In this document: positions 33,130-41,731 of the stretch, piece after piece
Layout: each line of letters starts with the position of its first letter
How positions within the stretch are numbered: position 1 is the first letter of the stretch
Source of the DNA: JAKOUY01 sp037045185
Lineage (GTDB): Bacteria; Actinomycetota; Acidimicrobiia; Acidimicrobiales; Ilumatobacteraceae
Assembly: GCA_037045185.1 (NCBI GenBank)
Contig: JBAOHQ010000004.1
Span: forward strand, 124,001 to 188,000
Direction: 5' to 3'
Length of the DNA: 64,000 nt
The notes under the pieces: generated by a model
What the model saw: only the letters and a program-made list of their open reading frames with translations
Database searches by the model: none
Told to the model about the DNA's origin: nothing
Position numbers and translations under genes: made by a program

Positions 33130-33297
33130 GGACTTCCTCCTATACGAGGTGTCCGCCCAACGGGGGGATACTCATGGATGACATTGACAGCCCTGCTCGA
33201 TCAGCCACTGAAACTCGAGGCGTTCACCGATAGCCCTGATCCGCCGGATCGACGGCTCGTCACGGCTCGCCAGATGCGCCAATCAAACGATCCCTTC

Positions 33298-34248
33298 TCA
33301 GGCGCTTGCGCGACTCAGGATTTCATCCTGCAAACGTGCTACTCGTTGCGGCAAATCGACGTAGCTCTCAAGTGATCTTGCTTGCACAGCAACTTCTATC
33401 CTGAGAAGCCCCAGGTCGAGATCCACTCCATCTCGGCACTCTCGATCGATTAGCGCAACATGTTGCTCCTGCTCACTTGGTTGCGGAGTAGGCCATTCGC
33501 GAGATCGCAGGTCACCAAGATGATAAACGCCCTGCACGCCCTTCTCGGATAGGCACTGCGACCATGCAGATATGAGCCGCTGTGCTTCATCCGATGCCAA
33601 CATAGAAGAGTTTCCCTCTACGGTCACTTTGTTCACTATTGCCACGAGGCCACTAAGTTCTGCATACCTGGAAACAGACCCATAGACAGCCTCGAACGCC
33701 TCACGTTGACAGCCCGATCTAGGGATTGTGACATCGCCCAATACGTTCCCCTTGGGGTCCCTATAGGCGATTGTCTCGTTCCCGTCGCCAAGGAGCGCAC
33801 GTCGAAACGCAGGTCCGTCCTCCGGTTGACTCGGCTCGATCGACTCCGATGGAGCTATGGCATCGGATGAGAAGCTGTAGCCGTAAACATCACCATCACG
33901 CCGCGGACCGGTGTAACGAAGGGTGAGTTCATCCGGAGACTTCGTCAGAACGTCCTTCGCCGTGTTCACGACGAAGTCGAACCCAGATCTAGACATACAT
34001 GTCTGGATCTGGACCCCGACAAGACTGCTGGTCAGAGCGGAAACCTGTTCTATTCGATTCCAGACTGCAGTAGTCGGCAAGTCATCGATTCCGCTAGGAG
34101 CAGCTCTGTTCGAGTCGATCTCTCTGGGAGCGGAGCTGCTGGCTTCCCTTGAGCTATCAACCTCAGATGCGCCCGAATGGTTTGAGCAGCCTGTACCAAC
34201 GAGAGCAGTAGTGAGCGCCAGCGACATGAGTCGAGCGCCGCCTAGCAT
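33298..34248 (-). CDS. Secreted lipoprotein of unknown function, AT-richer cargo gene
   Basis: 316 residues with a lipoprotein signal ('LMSLALTTALVGTGCSN', lipobox VGTGC, acylated Cys21). The mature part has a Ser-rich linker, a helical segment with 'QTCMSRSGFDFVVNTAKDVL', a middle domain with 'YGYSFSSDAIAPSE', and a C-terminal helical region with three more Cys ('SGCQREAF', 'SQCLSEKG', 'RECRDGVD'). GC content is visibly lower than the chromosome average, consistent with transfer. No enzyme motif. A truncated relative lies at 31.0-31.4 kb. Its start overlaps the end of the upstream secreted-protein gene. Confidence 0.7.
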   Translation of the reverse strand: MLGGARLMSLALTTALVGTGCSNHSGASEVDSSREASSSAPREIDSNRAAPSGIDDLPTTAVWNRIEQVSALTSSLVGVQIQTCMSRSGFDFVVNTAKDVLTKSPDELTLRYTGPRRDGDVYGYSFSSDAIAPSESIEPSQPEDGPAFRRALLGDGNETIAYRDPKGNVLGDVTIPRSGCQREAFEAVYGSVSRYAELSGLVAIVNKVTVEGNSSMLASDEAQRLISAWSQCLSEKGVQGVYHLGDLRSREWPTPQPSEQEQHVALIDRECRDGVDLDLGLLRIEVAVQARSLESYVDLPQRVARLQDEILSRASA

Positions 34249-34694
34249 GAAGTTCTGGAGGTACTCGCGAAGCTCATCAGTCCACTGGTGCGAAGATATG
34301 TGTAGTCACTATTTCCCACCGTTACTAGAATCTTTGGCCCGGTGCATCCGGCATAGGTCCAGATGTAGATGTTTGTTGAACTGAAGCCGTTGTGAGCGAA
34401 TCGCGTATTCGGCGTCTGCCCGTCCGGAGTTCCGATAAGGAATCCATCACTGTACCTGTCGACCCCACTCGATCGAAGATATCCATCGGGATCATTTGTA
34501 TACTTAATTAGGGGTGTACCAGCTGCACCGCGACGGCAGAAGGAAATGTTTCCTGGAACGTATCCCATTCCGCATGTATTGCCATCAGGTTGATCATTGC
34601 TACCCCACGAAGCCTGTAGGAAGCCCGCAGCAGGTACTGCCGCCAAGCCGAACAGAACTATTGCCACCACAACGAAAGTTAGTCTCGACTTCAC
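34242..34694 (-). CDS. Small secreted protein of unknown function
   Basis: 150 residues from GTG 34694 (an ATG at 34730 would add 12 acidic residues). Signal peptide 'SRLTFVVVAIVLFGLAAVPA', then a mature ~125-residue domain with paired Cys ('NTCGMGYVPGNISFCRRG', 'YAGCTGPK', C-terminal Cys), rich in Tyr, Ser and Gly. The pattern recalls small secreted peptidase-inhibitor-like or lectin-like domains, but none is recognised with confidence. It overlaps the lipoprotein start by 7 nt, so both are likely one transcript. AT-richer than the surroundings. Confidence 0.62.
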   Translation of the reverse strand: MKSRLTFVVVAIVLFGLAAVPAAGFLQASWGSNDQPDGNTCGMGYVPGNISFCRRGAAGTPLIKYTNDPDGYLRSSGVDRYSDGFLIGTPDGQTPNTRFAHNGFSSTNIYIWTYAGCTGPKILVTVGNSDYTYLRTSGLMSFASTSRTSC

Positions 34695-34741
34695 GTCATC
34701 CTCGTCTTCTAAACGCCACGTCATCCTCATCTTTTAAACGC
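34692..34741. repeat. 25-bp tandem duplication at the 5' end of the secreted-protein gene
   Basis: CACGTCATCCTC-x-TCTT-x-TAAACGC occurs twice in a row (34692-34716 and 34717-34741) with two mismatches. It duplicates the translation-start region on the minus strand, and may reflect slippage. Confidence 0.8.
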
Positions 34742-34901
34742 GAGGACCGCGATACACAATAGTCCTGAATCCTGAATTGTCAAGGAGAAGTGCCTTGAGG
34801 CTCGTAGGGCTTGTCGAATCTGAGAGCGTGTTCGTAAAATTGTGCCTGCGTGTGGGGTGGATTGCCGCGTGTTGGGTGGCTCGGTGGGATAGATTGGATT
34901 G

Positions 34902-35723
34902 ATGGAGCCTGAGCCTGCTGGGATTGTCCGTTCGTGGGGGACATCCCATGGTGATCTGACGGATTTCGAGTGGGATCTCATCGCCGATCTCGTGCGGCCG
35001 TGGTCGGGGAACGGCGAGATGGGACGCCCCTCGACGGTCGATCGCCGTCAGGTCGTCAACGCGATCTTGTACGTCTGCGCGACCGGATGCCAGTGGCGCG
35101 CGCTGCCCGCCCACTACCCGAACTGGAACACGGTGCACCGCTTGCATCTGCGCTGGTCGCGCGACGGCACCTGGGAACGCATCGCCGACCGGTTGCGTGG
35201 CCTGGTGCGCGAACAGGCCGGCCGTGACCCTGACCCGTCTGCCGGTGTGGTCGATGCCCGCAGCGTCCGCGGCGCATCGACCGTGACCGGGCTGACCAGG
35301 GGCTACGACGCCGGCAAGAAGATCTCCGGGCGCAAGACGTTCGGGATCGTTGACACCAACGGACTGCTCCTGGCAGTGCACGTGATGCCCGCCAGCACCA
35401 GCGACAACCAGGGCGGGATCACGGTCATCGACCTGCTCCGAGCCAAGACCAAGCGCTTCGCCAAGGTATGGAACGACGCCGGGTTCAAGACCACCTTCAC
35501 CCGTCACTGCCGCCACCACCACATCGCCGCCGAGACCGTCAACCGCATCCACCCCCACGCTTTCGTTGCCCTCCCACGACGCTGGGTCGTCGAACGCACC
35601 TGGTTCCGGCTGATGAACAACCGTCGCCTCCAAATCGACCATGAACGCGACCCCAGCGTCACCGAAGGCTTCATATGGGCCGCCCACAGCAGACACCTCC
35701 TCCGCCAACTCGCCCCCACATGA
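34902..35723 (+). CDS. IS5-family transposase
   Basis: 273 residues in a single intact frame. N-terminal DUF4096 segment ('FEWDLIADLVRPWSGNGEMG', 'ILYVCATGCQWRALPAHYPN') and DDE_Tnp_1 core with Asp in 'AGVVDARSVRG', Asp in 'KVWNDAGFKT' and Glu in 'RRWVVERTWFRLM'. A GAGAGCGTGTTCG stretch at about 34821 looks like an IS5-type left end. No good matching right end was found between the stop and the relaxase remnant, so the element may be one-ended and immobile. Confidence 0.92.
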   Translation: MEPEPAGIVRSWGTSHGDLTDFEWDLIADLVRPWSGNGEMGRPSTVDRRQVVNAILYVCATGCQWRALPAHYPNWNTVHRLHLRWSRDGTWERIADRLRGLVREQAGRDPDPSAGVVDARSVRGASTVTGLTRGYDAGKKISGRKTFGIVDTNGLLLAVHVMPASTSDNQGGITVIDLLRAKTKRFAKVWNDAGFKTTFTRHCRHHHIAAETVNRIHPHAFVALPRRWVVERTWFRLMNNRRLQIDHERDPSVTEGFIWAAHSRHLLRQLAPT

Positions 35724-36593
35724 CACGCGAAACGCGCTGGAGAAACATTCGCGACAGCCACTGAGGTGTGGGACGGCCCCCACGCCCCCACGATCGGCCC
35801 TGACGACGCGCTCGACATGCTCGCCGCCGGCTTCGAACGGTGCCGCAACGAGCAACTCGCCCTCGACAGCATCGCCCCGACACCACTGGAGATGTGGAGC
35901 ACCGCCGACCTCCTCGCCGAACGACAGCGAGTCCACGCCGTCCTCAACGAAGCACCTCGCGACCGCGCCACCGACCTCGCCGCGCTCGCCACAGCCCGAC
36001 ACGAAGCGGCACGCAACGTCATCGATCGGCGCCTGGAGGTCGCCAAGCTCGAATGCCGTATCCGACCCTGGCGCGAGCGCCGCCAACCAGACCACGACCT
36101 CGCCCACGCACACCTCCGGCTTGACGAAGGCGAACGACGGGTTGAACGCCTCGACCACGAGATCGCCGGACTCGAAGCCAGCCAACACCGACGCGCCAGC
36201 CACCTCGCCGCCCACGCTGCCGACGCGGTCGAACTCGCCGAGATCGACCGCGTGCTCGGCCGCCGACTCCACGACCAGATCGTCCGCGTCGTCAACGACC
36301 CACCCGCCTACATCACCAAGACCCTCGGCACACGCCCTCCCAGCGGCGAACTCGACCGCCAATGGGTCACAGCCGTCATCGACATCGAGCGCTACCGCCA
36401 AGACCACGACATCACCGACCGCCGCACCACCCTCGGCACCCAACCACCCGCCAGCGACACCTTCGCCCGCCTCGACTGGCAGCGAGCGAACTGGGCGATC
36501 GACGACGCCCGCGAACGGCTTGTCCCGACGGCGCCGTCGGCCGCGCGCCCGGCACCCCAGCCACGAGTTCCGAGTCTCGACATCGGCCTGTGA
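35724..36593 (+). pseudogene. MobF/TraA-type conjugative relaxase, C-terminal remnant
   Basis: An open frame begins immediately after the IS5 transposase and runs to 36593. It contains 'LLAERQRVHAVLNEAPRDRA', a long charged coiled-coil region ('DEGERRVERLDHEIAGLEAS') and 'VIDIERYRQDHDITDRRTTL', the C-terminal signature of actinobacterial TraA relaxase-helicases. The relaxase and helicase domains are missing, so the 5' end was lost to the IS insertion or a linked deletion. It shows that the region once belonged to a conjugative plasmid or ICE. Confidence 0.65.
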
Positions 36594-36698
36594 CGCTGAC
36601 CGCGGCTCCGGACAGCCCTGTGCGAAACCGTCATTGAAACTTGTTCCAAAACAGCATTGATGACCGTTCCAAAACGGGAATCCCCAGCTATTCGCTGA

Positions 36699-36704
36699 TA
36701 CGGT
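36699..36704 (+). promoter_or_regulatory. -10 box TACGGT before the AAA ATPase gene
   Basis: TACGGT, 7 nt, then ATG 36712. Confidence 0.35.
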
Positions 36705-36711
36705 GTTCGAC

Positions 36712-37978
36712 ATGGCTCAGCCGGCAGGGACCACCAGTTATCGCCCTCGGCTCCTCGACGCCCGGCTCCGCGAGCTGCTCGGCGCCGTACCGGCGGTGTT
36801 GATCAACGGGCCTCGTGCCGCAGGCAAGACCACGACCGCGCGTCAGACACGCGGCAAGTGAGGTCCGCCTCGATCAGCCGATTCAGGCAGAAGCATTCCG
36901 CGCCGATCCCGACAGCGGCGCTGTCGGGTCGCCCCGAACCTGTCCTCCTCGATGAGTGGCAGGAGGTCCCGACCGTGCTCGGCGCGGTCAAACGAGCCGT
37001 CGACGACGACCCGAGGCCGGGGCGGTTCATCCTCACGGGCAGCGTCCGCGCGGAACTGGAACAGGACGCCTGGCCCGGCACCGGACGCCTCGTACGCCTC
37101 CAGATGTACGGCTTCACCCAACGCGAGCTGCTCGCAACCGGGCCGCTCCCGGACCAACCCGGGTTCCTCGAACGAGTCGGCCGCCTGGACCCGGGTGTAT
37201 TCGCTCGGCCAGCCGCACCGCTCAACCTCCGCGACTACATCGACTTGGCGGTGCGTGGTGGCCTCCCGCTCGTCGCGCTGTCCACCAGTCCCGCTGCTCC
37301 AGCGCTGCTCGATGACTACGTCGACCAGCTGCTGACGCGCGACAGCTCGACGTTCATCGGTGACCGCGACACGGTCCGTTTGTCGCGCTACTTCGAGGTG
37401 CTGGCCGCGAGCTCAGCCGGGATCCCTGAGCACAAGACCCTCTACGACGCAGCCGGAATCGATCGACGAACAGCGCTCGCCTACGACGCCTTGCTCGAGT
37501 CGTTGTTCGTGGTCGAGTCGGTGCCGGCGTGGTCCGACAACCGTCTCCAAACGTTGACGCACACGGCGAAGCGGTATGTGGTCGATAGCTCGCTGATGAC
37601 CGCCGCACTCGGGGCCACCACCGAGACGATCATCGACGACGGCAATCTGCTCGGCCGAACACTCGACACGTTCGTCGCCGCGCAACTGCGCAGCGAACTT
37701 GCCGCGGTTGGTACACGTGCGCGCGCGTCTCGCACCTGCGCACGAAGAGCGGCCGTGAGGAGGTCGACATCGTGATCGAGTTGCCCGGTCGACGAGTGTT
37801 CGCGTTCGAGGTCAAAGCGGGCGGAGCGATCGGTACCAACGACGCCAAGCACCTCTATTGGCTGCGAGACCAGTTGGGGGATCGATTCGTGGCCGGGGCA
37901 GTGCTGCACACCGGCCCCGACGCGTACCAACTCGGCGATCGAGTGATGGCGCTCCCCGCCTGGGCGCTGTGGGCCTGA
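36712..37978 (+). pseudogene. AAA_14/DUF4143 ATPase, broken by several frameshifts
   Basis: The parts in order: 'VPAVLINGPRAAGKTTTARQ' (Walker A), then a TGA at 36859. In a second frame 'SEVRLDQPIQAEAFRADPDS', in a third 'PEPVLLDEWQEVPTVLGAVK' (Walker B). Then the long DUF4143 body with 'LTGSVRAELEQDAWPGTGRL' and 'LLDDYVDQLLTRD'. Finally, after another shift near 37720, the nuclease-like C-terminus 'RVFAFEVKAGGAIGTNDAKH'. These ATPases are common, possibly defence- or toxin-linked, but biochemically obscure. Three or more shifts in 1.3 kb exceed the rate seen in core genes, so true decay is likely. Confidence 0.75.
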
Positions 37979-38138
37979 CGACGGCCGCGTCCGCGAGTCT
38001 GTTCGGCGACCCGACTCCCAAGCGTCACTACGATCGGGGACGGAAGTAGCACCATGTCGACGCACGTGACCCTCCCCTGCCGACGTCAACCGGATCGACG
38101 AGACCGGTTAGGTCTGGGCGTTTCTCGATCGGAGTCGC

Positions 38139-38321
38139 GTGCCCGACGCGGTTCGCCCCGGTGCGGTCGTGGTCGCCGGCGATGACGACCACCCGGTCGT
38201 TGCCGAAGTCATCGACATCGTCGAAGGCCCGTTCGGACGCAAGGTCGTCCACCTCGACGTGTTGGGCCCTGCCGAAGTGTTCGCCGAGGCGCTAGCGACT
38301 GCCGGCGTCGAGCGCCGCTGA
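38139..38321 (+). CDS. Small hypothetical protein
   Basis: 60 residues beginning at GTG 38139. 'GAVVVAGDDDHPVVAEVIDI' followed by 'EGPFGRKVVHLDVLGPAEVF' looks like a small beta-barrel (KOW/SH3-like) domain. It has no known family role. It precedes the XRE regulator by 70 nt on the same strand. Codon use is typical of the genome. Confidence 0.45.
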   Translation: MPDAVRPGAVVVAGDDDHPVVAEVIDIVEGPFGRKVVHLDVLGPAEVFAEALATAGVERR

Positions 38322-38378
38322 AGCTGGCGCTCGTCTGGTCGACCGTCGCCGGATCGCCTGGGTATAGGAAATTCTCCA

Positions 38379-38384
38379 TAGCCT
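38379..38384 (+). promoter_or_regulatory. -10 box TAGCCT for the XRE regulator
   Basis: TAGCCT, 6 nt, then ATG 38391. An AT-rich element (TATAGGAAATTCTCCATAG) just upstream is a possible binding site for the regulator itself. Confidence 0.4.
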
Positions 38385-38390
38385 GAGGTC

Positions 38391-38708
38391 ATGCCGTCGC
38401 CTTGGGCGTTCGATCTAGGGGCGCTTCCACCGCACCCTGGTGATGTGCTCCGCGAGCGGCGCATCAACCTCGGCCTGACGCTTGCGGAGACTGCAGCGCT
38501 CTCGGGCATCGCTCAGGGCGACAGCAGCAAGATCGAGAGCGGCCGCCTCGACCCACGCTGGTCGACGATCAAGCGGCTCGCCGACGCGCTCGCGTCTGTC
38601 CAGGAACCGAGGACCACGCTTGCGAACGGCGGCTACCGCCGGACGACGCCGGATGTGTCGGGCCTCGAGCCGTGGCAGCCAAGCGGCACGGCAAGGCGTT
38701 CGATCTAG
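38391..38708 (+). CDS. XRE-family helix-turn-helix regulator
   Basis: 105 residues. HTH_3 domain from ~residue 18: 'VLRERRINLGLTLAETAALS', 'GIAQGDSSKIESGRLDPRWS', 'TIKRLADALA'. Such small regulators control excision or toxin-antitoxin genes in mobile elements. Its 3' end overlaps the convergent integrase remnant by 4 nt. Intact, with its own promoter. Confidence 0.85.
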   Translation: MPSPWAFDLGALPPHPGDVLRERRINLGLTLAETAALSGIAQGDSSKIESGRLDPRWSTIKRLADALASVQEPRTTLANGGYRRTTPDVSGLEPWQPSGTARRSI

Positions 38709-39987
38709 CGTGTGTCGGCGATCAACGAGCCGAGGACGGCGACGTGGTACATCACGACTCCCTCGGTGCGGTGGCGGTAGCGCTTCACGACCATCTCGAG
38801 GTCCTTGTGGCCGAGCAGGTCGGCGACCTTGCGGAGCGGGACGTCGGCGTCGACCATCAGCGAGGCGACGGTGTGGCGCATCTCGTACAACGACAGCGAC
38901 GGCACGTCGGCGCGTGCGCAGATCTTCTTGAAGTCGCGGCGGGCGTGCGACGGGTCGACCGGCGTGCCGACTTCTGACGTGAACACGAGGTCGGCCCAGC
39001 GAGGATCGGCCGTCCAGTGCGGGCCGACCCTCAGGCGGCGTTCCGCCTGCTGCTTGCGGTGCCGGTGCAGCGCCGACACGAGCAGGTCCGTCATCTCGAC
39101 GTCGCGCCGGTGCCGGTCTTGGTCGGGCCGATGCCGAGCGGGGCCCGCCGTCGGCGCGCTTGATCGAACGGTCGAGCGTGATCGTGCGCCGCTCGACGCC
39201 GACCCGCTCCTACCGCAGGTCGTCGATCTCGCCGGGTCGCGCGCCGATGCTCAGCAAGGCGACGAAGTAGGCGTTCGGGGTCGCGATCCTGAACTCGTCG
39301 TCGTCGGTCGATGTCAACACGGCCATGAGCGACACGTACTGCTCGCGCGTGAACGACTCCTTCGCCTTTGACTGCTTGTAGACCGACGGTGCGTCGGGAT
39401 CGGTGGCGGAACGGTCGTTCGGCAGCTTGGCGATCCGCGCCGGGTTCCCGGTGATGTACCGGCGGGCGATCGCCCATTCCAGCATTTCGCCCAACATCTG
39501 CTGGTCGTCCCGGCAGCTCGCCCGGGCTTGCGGCTTGCCGCCCTTGCCGCCGGACAGCGCCTCGCGACGCAGCCACCCCTCGACCTGGGCGACGGTGAGT
39601 TGATCGAGTTGGCGACCGCCTATCCGGGCGGCGGGGCCGATGTGCCGCTCGACTCGCGGTCGCAGGCGCAGGATCGTCCCCTCCTCCTTCGTGCCCTCGT
39701 TCCGCTCAAGGTTGGTGAGCCACGCACGGGCGAGGTCGGCCACCGTCATCGACTTCTGGCGCACATCGACGTCGGCGTCCTGCTCGCGCCGGAGCTGACG
39801 CAACTTGTCGGCGACCGCCTTGCGGGTCGGCCCGGTGATCTTCTTCCGGAGACGCTCGCCGTTCGGCCGACACCGACGTCGACCCAGGCGATCACCGCTC
39901 CACGGTCACACCGCTGCCGCGCCGCGTGTAATCGCTTCGGTAGATCGAGCCCTCTCCGTGCGAGCGGGTCGTCGGCGTTCGCGGCAT
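38705..39987 (-). pseudogene. Tyrosine recombinase (phage/ICE integrase), inactivated
   Basis: Starts at ATG 39987 behind GGAGG with 'HGEGSIYRSDYTRRGS'. The arm-binding and core-binding parts are readable in pieces: 'GERLRKKITGPTRKAVADKL', 'LARAWLTNLERNEGTKEEGT', 'FTREQYVSLMAVLTSTDDDE'. The catalytic domain continues 'GARPGEIDDLR', then TAG (39210-39212) where the second copy has TGG. It resumes in other frames to 'SLYEMRHTVASLMVDADVPL' (HxxR) and the Tyr region 'VVKRYRHRTEG'. There are at least three frame breaks plus one nonsense codon. It sits beside tRNA-Pro, the likely attachment site. Confidence 0.88.
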
Positions 39988-40117
39988 GGCGGGCCTCCAG
40001 TCGGTCGGCACCCACTGTACGCCCCCGAATGGCTCCCACAATGGCTCCCACGGGGCCTCTGGAACGACGAAACCCCTCGTCCGAGCTGCTCTCGCAGGCC
40101 CGTGACCAGGGGCTTTG

Positions 40118-40195
40118 TGGTCGGGGTGGGGAGATTTGAACTCCCGGCCTCCACGTCCCGAACGTGGCGCGCTAACCAAGCTGCGCTACACCCCG
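40118..40195 (-). tRNA. tRNA-Pro (anticodon CGG), CCA encoded
   Basis: Reading the minus strand from 40195: acceptor CGGGGTG pairs with CACCCCG, the D arm is GCGC...GCGC, the anticodon stem is CCACG/CGTGG with loop TTCGGGA (anticodon CGG), and the T arm is GGGAG/CTCCC around TTCAAAT. Discriminator A is followed by a genomic CCA at 40118-40120. Its 3' end faces the integrase remnant, the usual geometry for integration into a tRNA gene. Confidence 0.95.
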
Positions 40196-40212
40196 AATGG
40201 TGCCAGACGATG

Positions 40213-40656
40213 CTATCCGGCGGGTGCTGGAACTTGCTCGGTGGAATCCGCCTCGGCGGCACCGTCATCGGGCTCGTCGTCCGCGGAGTCGGCCGGGGAC
40301 AGGATCTCCTGGACGGCGCGGCGCAGCTTCAGCGGGTTCAGAGGCTTGACCAGGTAGCCCTCGGCGCCGCAGCGCCGCGCCAGGTGGATGTCGGAGCGGC
40401 GGTCCAGCAGCATCAGCAGCGGCACATGCTCCAGCGCGCCGGCGCTCTCATCGAGGCGCAGCGCCATGGCGATGGCCATCCCGCCCATCGAGCCCACCTG
40501 CAGGTCGAGGATGGCGATGTGGGGTGTCCTGGCCTTCACCGCGCCGGCAACGGCCCGGCCGTCACTGACCAACGTGAACGAGACGTCGGGTCCGCCGAGT
40601 GCGGCGGCGACATCGTTGACCACGTAATCGGCATCGGCCGCTACCAGGATGTGCAC
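40213..40656 (-). CDS. CheY-like single receiver protein
   Basis: 147 residues from GTG 40656. Receiver fold: acidic pocket 'VAADADYV', phospho-acceptor Asp in 'IAILDLQVGSMGGM', Thr/Ser position replaced by 'LLMLLDRR', and switch Lys in 'GYLVKPLNPLKLRRAVQ'. An acidic Ala/Glu tail follows. There is no output domain, so it must act by protein contact. A TAGCGT box 7 nt upstream indicates its own leaderless promoter, although it follows the Get3-like genes by only 10 nt. Confidence 0.85.
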   Translation of the reverse strand: MHILVAADADYVVNDVAAALGGPDVSFTLVSDGRAVAGAVKARTPHIAILDLQVGSMGGMAIAMALRLDESAGALEHVPLLMLLDRRSDIHLARRCGAEGYLVKPLNPLKLRRAVQEILSPADSADDEPDDGAAEADSTEQVPAPAG

Positions 40657-40663
40657 GGGCCAG

Positions 40664-40669
40664 ACGCTA
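40664..40669 (-). promoter_or_regulatory. -10 box TAGCGT for the receiver gene
   Basis: TAGCGT on the minus strand, 7 nt before GTG 40656. It overlaps the end of the upstream ATPase gene. Confidence 0.4.
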
Positions 40670-41731
40670 TCCGGTCCGGCCGAACAGGTGGAATCTGATC
40701 CGCTCCAGGGACTCCATGTCATGCACGTCGTGGGCCAACAGCGGCACCCACACCGCTCCGCCTGCCAGGTCGCCCAGCGCCGCGCCCACATGCTCACGCT
40801 CGTGGCGGGCCATCTCGTTGAGCCGTAGCAGGTTGTCGTAGGCCGCGCGACCGCGGGCCGTGCGCGGGACGCGCCCCGGGGGTGCTCCGAAGATCGGCGT
40901 GCACCGGTTGACCACCAGCGCGGCGACGTCGATGTCGCTCTGCGCCAGTCGCCCGGCGAAGAAGCGGGCCTCCTCCACCGTGTCGGCCCGCGGCGAGGCG
41001 ACGAGGACGAACCGGGTGGCGGGTGACGTGACCAGCCCGCTGACCTCGTCGGCCCGGGCCCGGAACCCGATCTCCATCCCCTGGAACGCCTGGAAGAACG
41101 CCATCGCATCGGTGAGCACCTCACCGCCCACCGCCTTGCTGATGGAACGCAGGATGGGCTGGGTCGCCAGGTTCAGGACGCGCAACCCGCGGCGAGCGGG
41201 GAGCATGATCAGCTTGAACAGCGGATGGTCGAGGAACCGGGTGAGGGTCCGCGGCGCGGCCAGGAAATCCAGCGCGCTGCGCGTGGGCGGCGTGTCGACG
41301 ATGACCACGTCGAAGCGCTCGTCGGCATACAGCGCATGAAGGCGCTCGGCGGCCATGAACTCCTGGGTGCCGCTCAGCGTGCTGGCGACGTTGCGGTAGA
41401 AGGGATTGGCCAGGATCCGCTGGGCCTGGTTGTCGTCGGCCGCGTACTTCAGCACCAGCCCGTCGAAGGTGCTGCTGGCGTCGAGCATCAGCGCCCACAA
41501 CTCCCCCGGCGCGTCGAGGTCGAGGCGCAGCGGTTCGTTGTTGAGCTCCCCTGGCACACCGAGCGCGTCTGCCAGTCGGCGCGCCGGATCGATGGTGATC
41601 ACCACGGCGCGGCGACCGATCTCGGCGGCCTGCATGGCGATCGCCGCCGCGGTGGTGGTCTTGCCCACGCCACCGGACCCGCAGCAGATGATGACGTCGG
41701 CGGTGGCCACCGTGCCCACCAGCGCGCTCAC
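40667..41731 (-). CDS. Get3/ArsA-like ATPase, second of a pair
   Basis: 354 residues. Deviant Walker A 'CCGSGGVGKTTTAAAIAMQA', 'VITIDPARRLADALG' (switch I-like A-loop) and 'VVIVDTPPTRSALDFL' (switch II). A long helical insert with 'NPFYRNVASTLSGTQEFMAA' is typical of the actinobacterial branch. GTG start overlaps the stop of the partner ATPase by 4 nt. The pair corresponds in layout to the mycobacterial Rv3679/Rv3680 Get3-like ATPases, proposed to act as a heteromeric complex. The client or anion is unknown here. Confidence 0.85.
   Translation of the reverse strand: MSALVGTVATADVIICCGSGGVGKTTTAAAIAMQAAEIGRRAVVITIDPARRLADALGVPGELNNEPLRLDLDAPGELWALMLDASSTFDGLVLKYAADDNQAQRILANPFYRNVASTLSGTQEFMAAERLHALYADERFDVVIVDTPPTRSALDFLAAPRTLTRFLDHPLFKLIMLPARRGLRVLNLATQPILRSISKAVGGEVLTDAMAFFQAFQGMEIGFRARADEVSGLVTSPATRFVLVASPRADTVEEARFFAGRLAQSDIDVAALVVNRCTPIFGAPPGRVPRTARGRAAYDNLLRLNEMARHEREHVGAALGDLAGGAVWVPLLAHDVHDMESLERIRFHLFGRTG

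Larger units (their letters stand above)
31920..33171 (-). mobile_element. IS3-family insertion sequence, complete
   Basis: About 1.25 kb. The left end 31921-31939 (ATCTCCCCGTCGAGCGGAC) and the reverse complement of the right end 33151-33170 (TATCCCCCCGTTGGGCGGAC) match at roughly 16 of 20 positions, giving imperfect terminal inverted repeats. Two overlapping genes, orfA and orfB, fill the interior on the minus strand, as in IS3. Target-site duplications of 3-4 bp could not be fixed by eye. Both genes are intact, so it may be active or recently arrived. Confidence 0.82.

Noticed and set aside
35724..35760. Right terminal inverted repeat of the IS5 element
   Set aside because: CGAAACGCGCTGG is only loosely complementary to the left GAGAGCGTGTTCG, not enough to call an element end.
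34734..36713. A 659-codon open frame on the minus strand across IS5 and the relaxase remnant
   Set aside because: Antisense to an intact transposase and to a relaxase frame with recognisable motifs. Its Val/Ala/Gly/Asp-rich sequence is the usual mirror of a GC-rich coding strand.
36859..36861. In-frame TGA as a selenocysteine codon (selA/selB are present nearby)
   Set aside because: The TGA follows the Walker A segment of an AAA ATPase where no Sec/Cys is conserved, and the homologous reading continues in another frame, so it is a frameshift product.
40118..40145. A second copy of the tRNA-Pro 3' end (attL) in the 27-31 kb region
   Set aside because: Scanning by eye for TGGTCGGGGTGGGG or GATTTGAACTCCC found no match there, so the exact left border of the element is left undefined.
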